DNA from: an uncultured Caulobacterales bacterium
GTDB taxonomy: Bacteria; Pseudomonadota; Alphaproteobacteria; Caulobacterales; Maricaulaceae
NCBI GenBank assembly: GCA_937981945.1
Contig: CALJNJ010000327.1
Span: 1-7,068 of the forward strand
Direction of reading: 5' to 3'
Length of the DNA: 7,068 nt
Below the pieces are notes generated by a model. It did not search any database, was not told the DNA's origin, and worked only from the letters and a program-made list of their open reading frames with translations. The position numbers were made by a program, and so were the translations under genes. Below, one piece after another: positions 6,349 to 7,068 of the stretch. Numbering within the stretch: position 1 is the stretch's first letter; each line of letters starts with the position of its first letter.

Positions 6349-7068
6349 CTAGCGTGCGAGCTCTTTCATAGCCTTTTCCAAGCCCGATAAGGTCATAGGA
6401 AACATGCGATCTTCGCCAATAATCTCTTGGATCATTTGTGTGGACTGAGAGTATTGCCAGTACTTTTCCTGCGTCGGGTTGATCCAGACCAGATGGGGAT
6501 AAACCTCTGCGACCCGCTGCAACCAGACGGCTCCGGGCTCATCGTTCCAATGTTCAACAGACCCGCCGCGCACCGCGATTTCGTAAGGGCTCATGGCCGC
6601 ATCGCCGACAAATACAACCCGATAATCGGACGGATATTTATGTAAAATATCCCAAGTGGGGGTGATTTCCCGCATGCGCCGGATATTGTCCTTCCATACG
6701 TGCTCATACAGGCAGTTGTGGAAATAGAAATATTCCAGACGTTTAAACTCGGACTTCGCGGCTGAGAACAAATCTTCGACCTGCTTTACATGGCTGTCCA
6801 TTGACCCGCCAATATCAAACAATGCCAGGACTTTGACCGCATTTCGCCGCTCCGGCCGCATTTGGATGTCCAGCCAGCCTTGTTTGGCCGTCCCGCGAAT
6901 TGTTCCGTCCAGATCAAGCTCTTCGGCGGCGCCTTCACGGGCAAATTTACGCAGGCGCCTCAAAGCGACTTTTATGTTACGGGTGCCGATCTCTTTATCG
7001 CCGTCCAAATTTTTGAAATTACGTTTATCCCAGACTTTAACAGCCTTGCCGTGCCGGCCTTCATTTTG
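6349..7068 (-). CDS. CoxE-like VWA-domain protein, C-terminal part, truncated at the window's right edge
   Basis: The frame stays open from the stop at 6349 to the window edge, giving 239 visible residues. The TTG at 7008 is internal, because the upstream codons still read as family sequence (VWDKRNFKNLDGDKEIGTRN). Landmarks, numbered from the edge, are GTRNIKVALRRLRKFAREG (28-46), PERRNAVKVLALFDIGGSMD (72-91), EFKRLEYFYFHNCLYEHVW (107-125), VGDAAMSPYE (154-163), GGSVEHWN (168-175) and a C-terminal MTLSGLEKAM. This is the von Willebrand factor A domain of the CoxE-like group (PF05762 type). The metal site reads DIGGS in place of the canonical DxSxS, which I recall as normal for this subfamily. 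Such proteins usually work with a MoxR-type AAA+ ATPase as cytoplasmic chaperone-like or cofactor-insertion pairs. The ATPase gene would be expected upstream, outside the window. The precise function of this subfamily is not known to me. Confidence 0.88.
   Translation of the reverse strand, partial: QNEGRHGKAVKVWDKRNFKNLDGDKEIGTRNIKVALRRLRKFAREGAAEELDLDGTIRGTAKQGWLDIQMRPERRNAVKVLALFDIGGSMDSHVKQVEDLFSAAKSEFKRLEYFYFHNCLYEHVWKDNIRRMREITPTWDILHKYPSDYRVVFVGDAAMSPYEIAVRGGSVEHWNDEPGAVWLQRVAEVYPHLVWINPTQEKYWQYSQSTQMIQEIIGEDRMFPMTLSGLEKAMKELAR

Noticed and set aside
6349..7008. A complete 219-residue VWA gene starting at the TTG at 7008.
   Set aside because: No ribosome-binding site precedes it, and the 20 codons further upstream continue recognisable family sequence to the window edge.

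Overview
The window reads as a continuous, gene-dense piece of a bacterial chromosome, most likely from an alphaproteobacterium. Three things point there: an RpoH-type heat-shock sigma factor directly downstream of an RluD-type pseudouridine synthase, a CoxE-like VWA protein of the 'GTRNIKVALRRLR' type, and a TonB-dependent receptor whose plug resembles those of Caulobacterales, Maricaulales and Sphingomonadales. Base composition is roughly balanced, which for that class suggests one of its lower-GC, possibly marine members. The taxonomic guess is inference from remembered protein families. No tRNA, rRNA, CRISPR array, insertion sequence, integrase or phage gene was seen, and no stretch over 300 bases lacks a gene.

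Layout, left to right: (i) 1-512, plus strand, the C-terminal part of a membrane fatty-acid desaturase that begins before the window. (ii) 509-1477, minus strand, rpoH, whose stop overlaps the desaturase stop tail to tail in a shared TTAA. (iii) 1557-2582, minus strand, rluD, 79 bases upstream of rpoH and probably partly co-transcribed with it. (iv) 2583-2741, a divergent intergenic region with several short perfect palindromes. (v) 2742-5411, plus strand, a complete 889-residue TonB-dependent receptor, closed by a strong intrinsic terminator at 5434-5459. (vi) 5458-6288, minus strand, a GT26 (WecG/TagA/CpsF) glycosyltransferase whose stop codon lies in that terminator's T-tract. (vii) 6349-7068, minus strand, the C-terminal part of a CoxE-like VWA protein that begins beyond the window.

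Functionally this is a set of separate small units, not one pathway. rluD and rpoH form a ribosome and heat-shock housekeeping pair. The receptor is a stand-alone outer-membrane importer of unknown ligand. The glycosyltransferase is an orphan surface-polysaccharide enzyme with a possible ribosome-binding-site hairpin. The VWA protein probably belongs to a MoxR-ATPase/VWA pair lying mostly outside the window. I found no convincing new multi-gene system. The points most worth a second look are the hairpin over the glycosyltransferase start, its unusual active-site neighbourhood, the single pair of adjacent cysteines in the receptor, and the palindrome-rich divergent promoter region.
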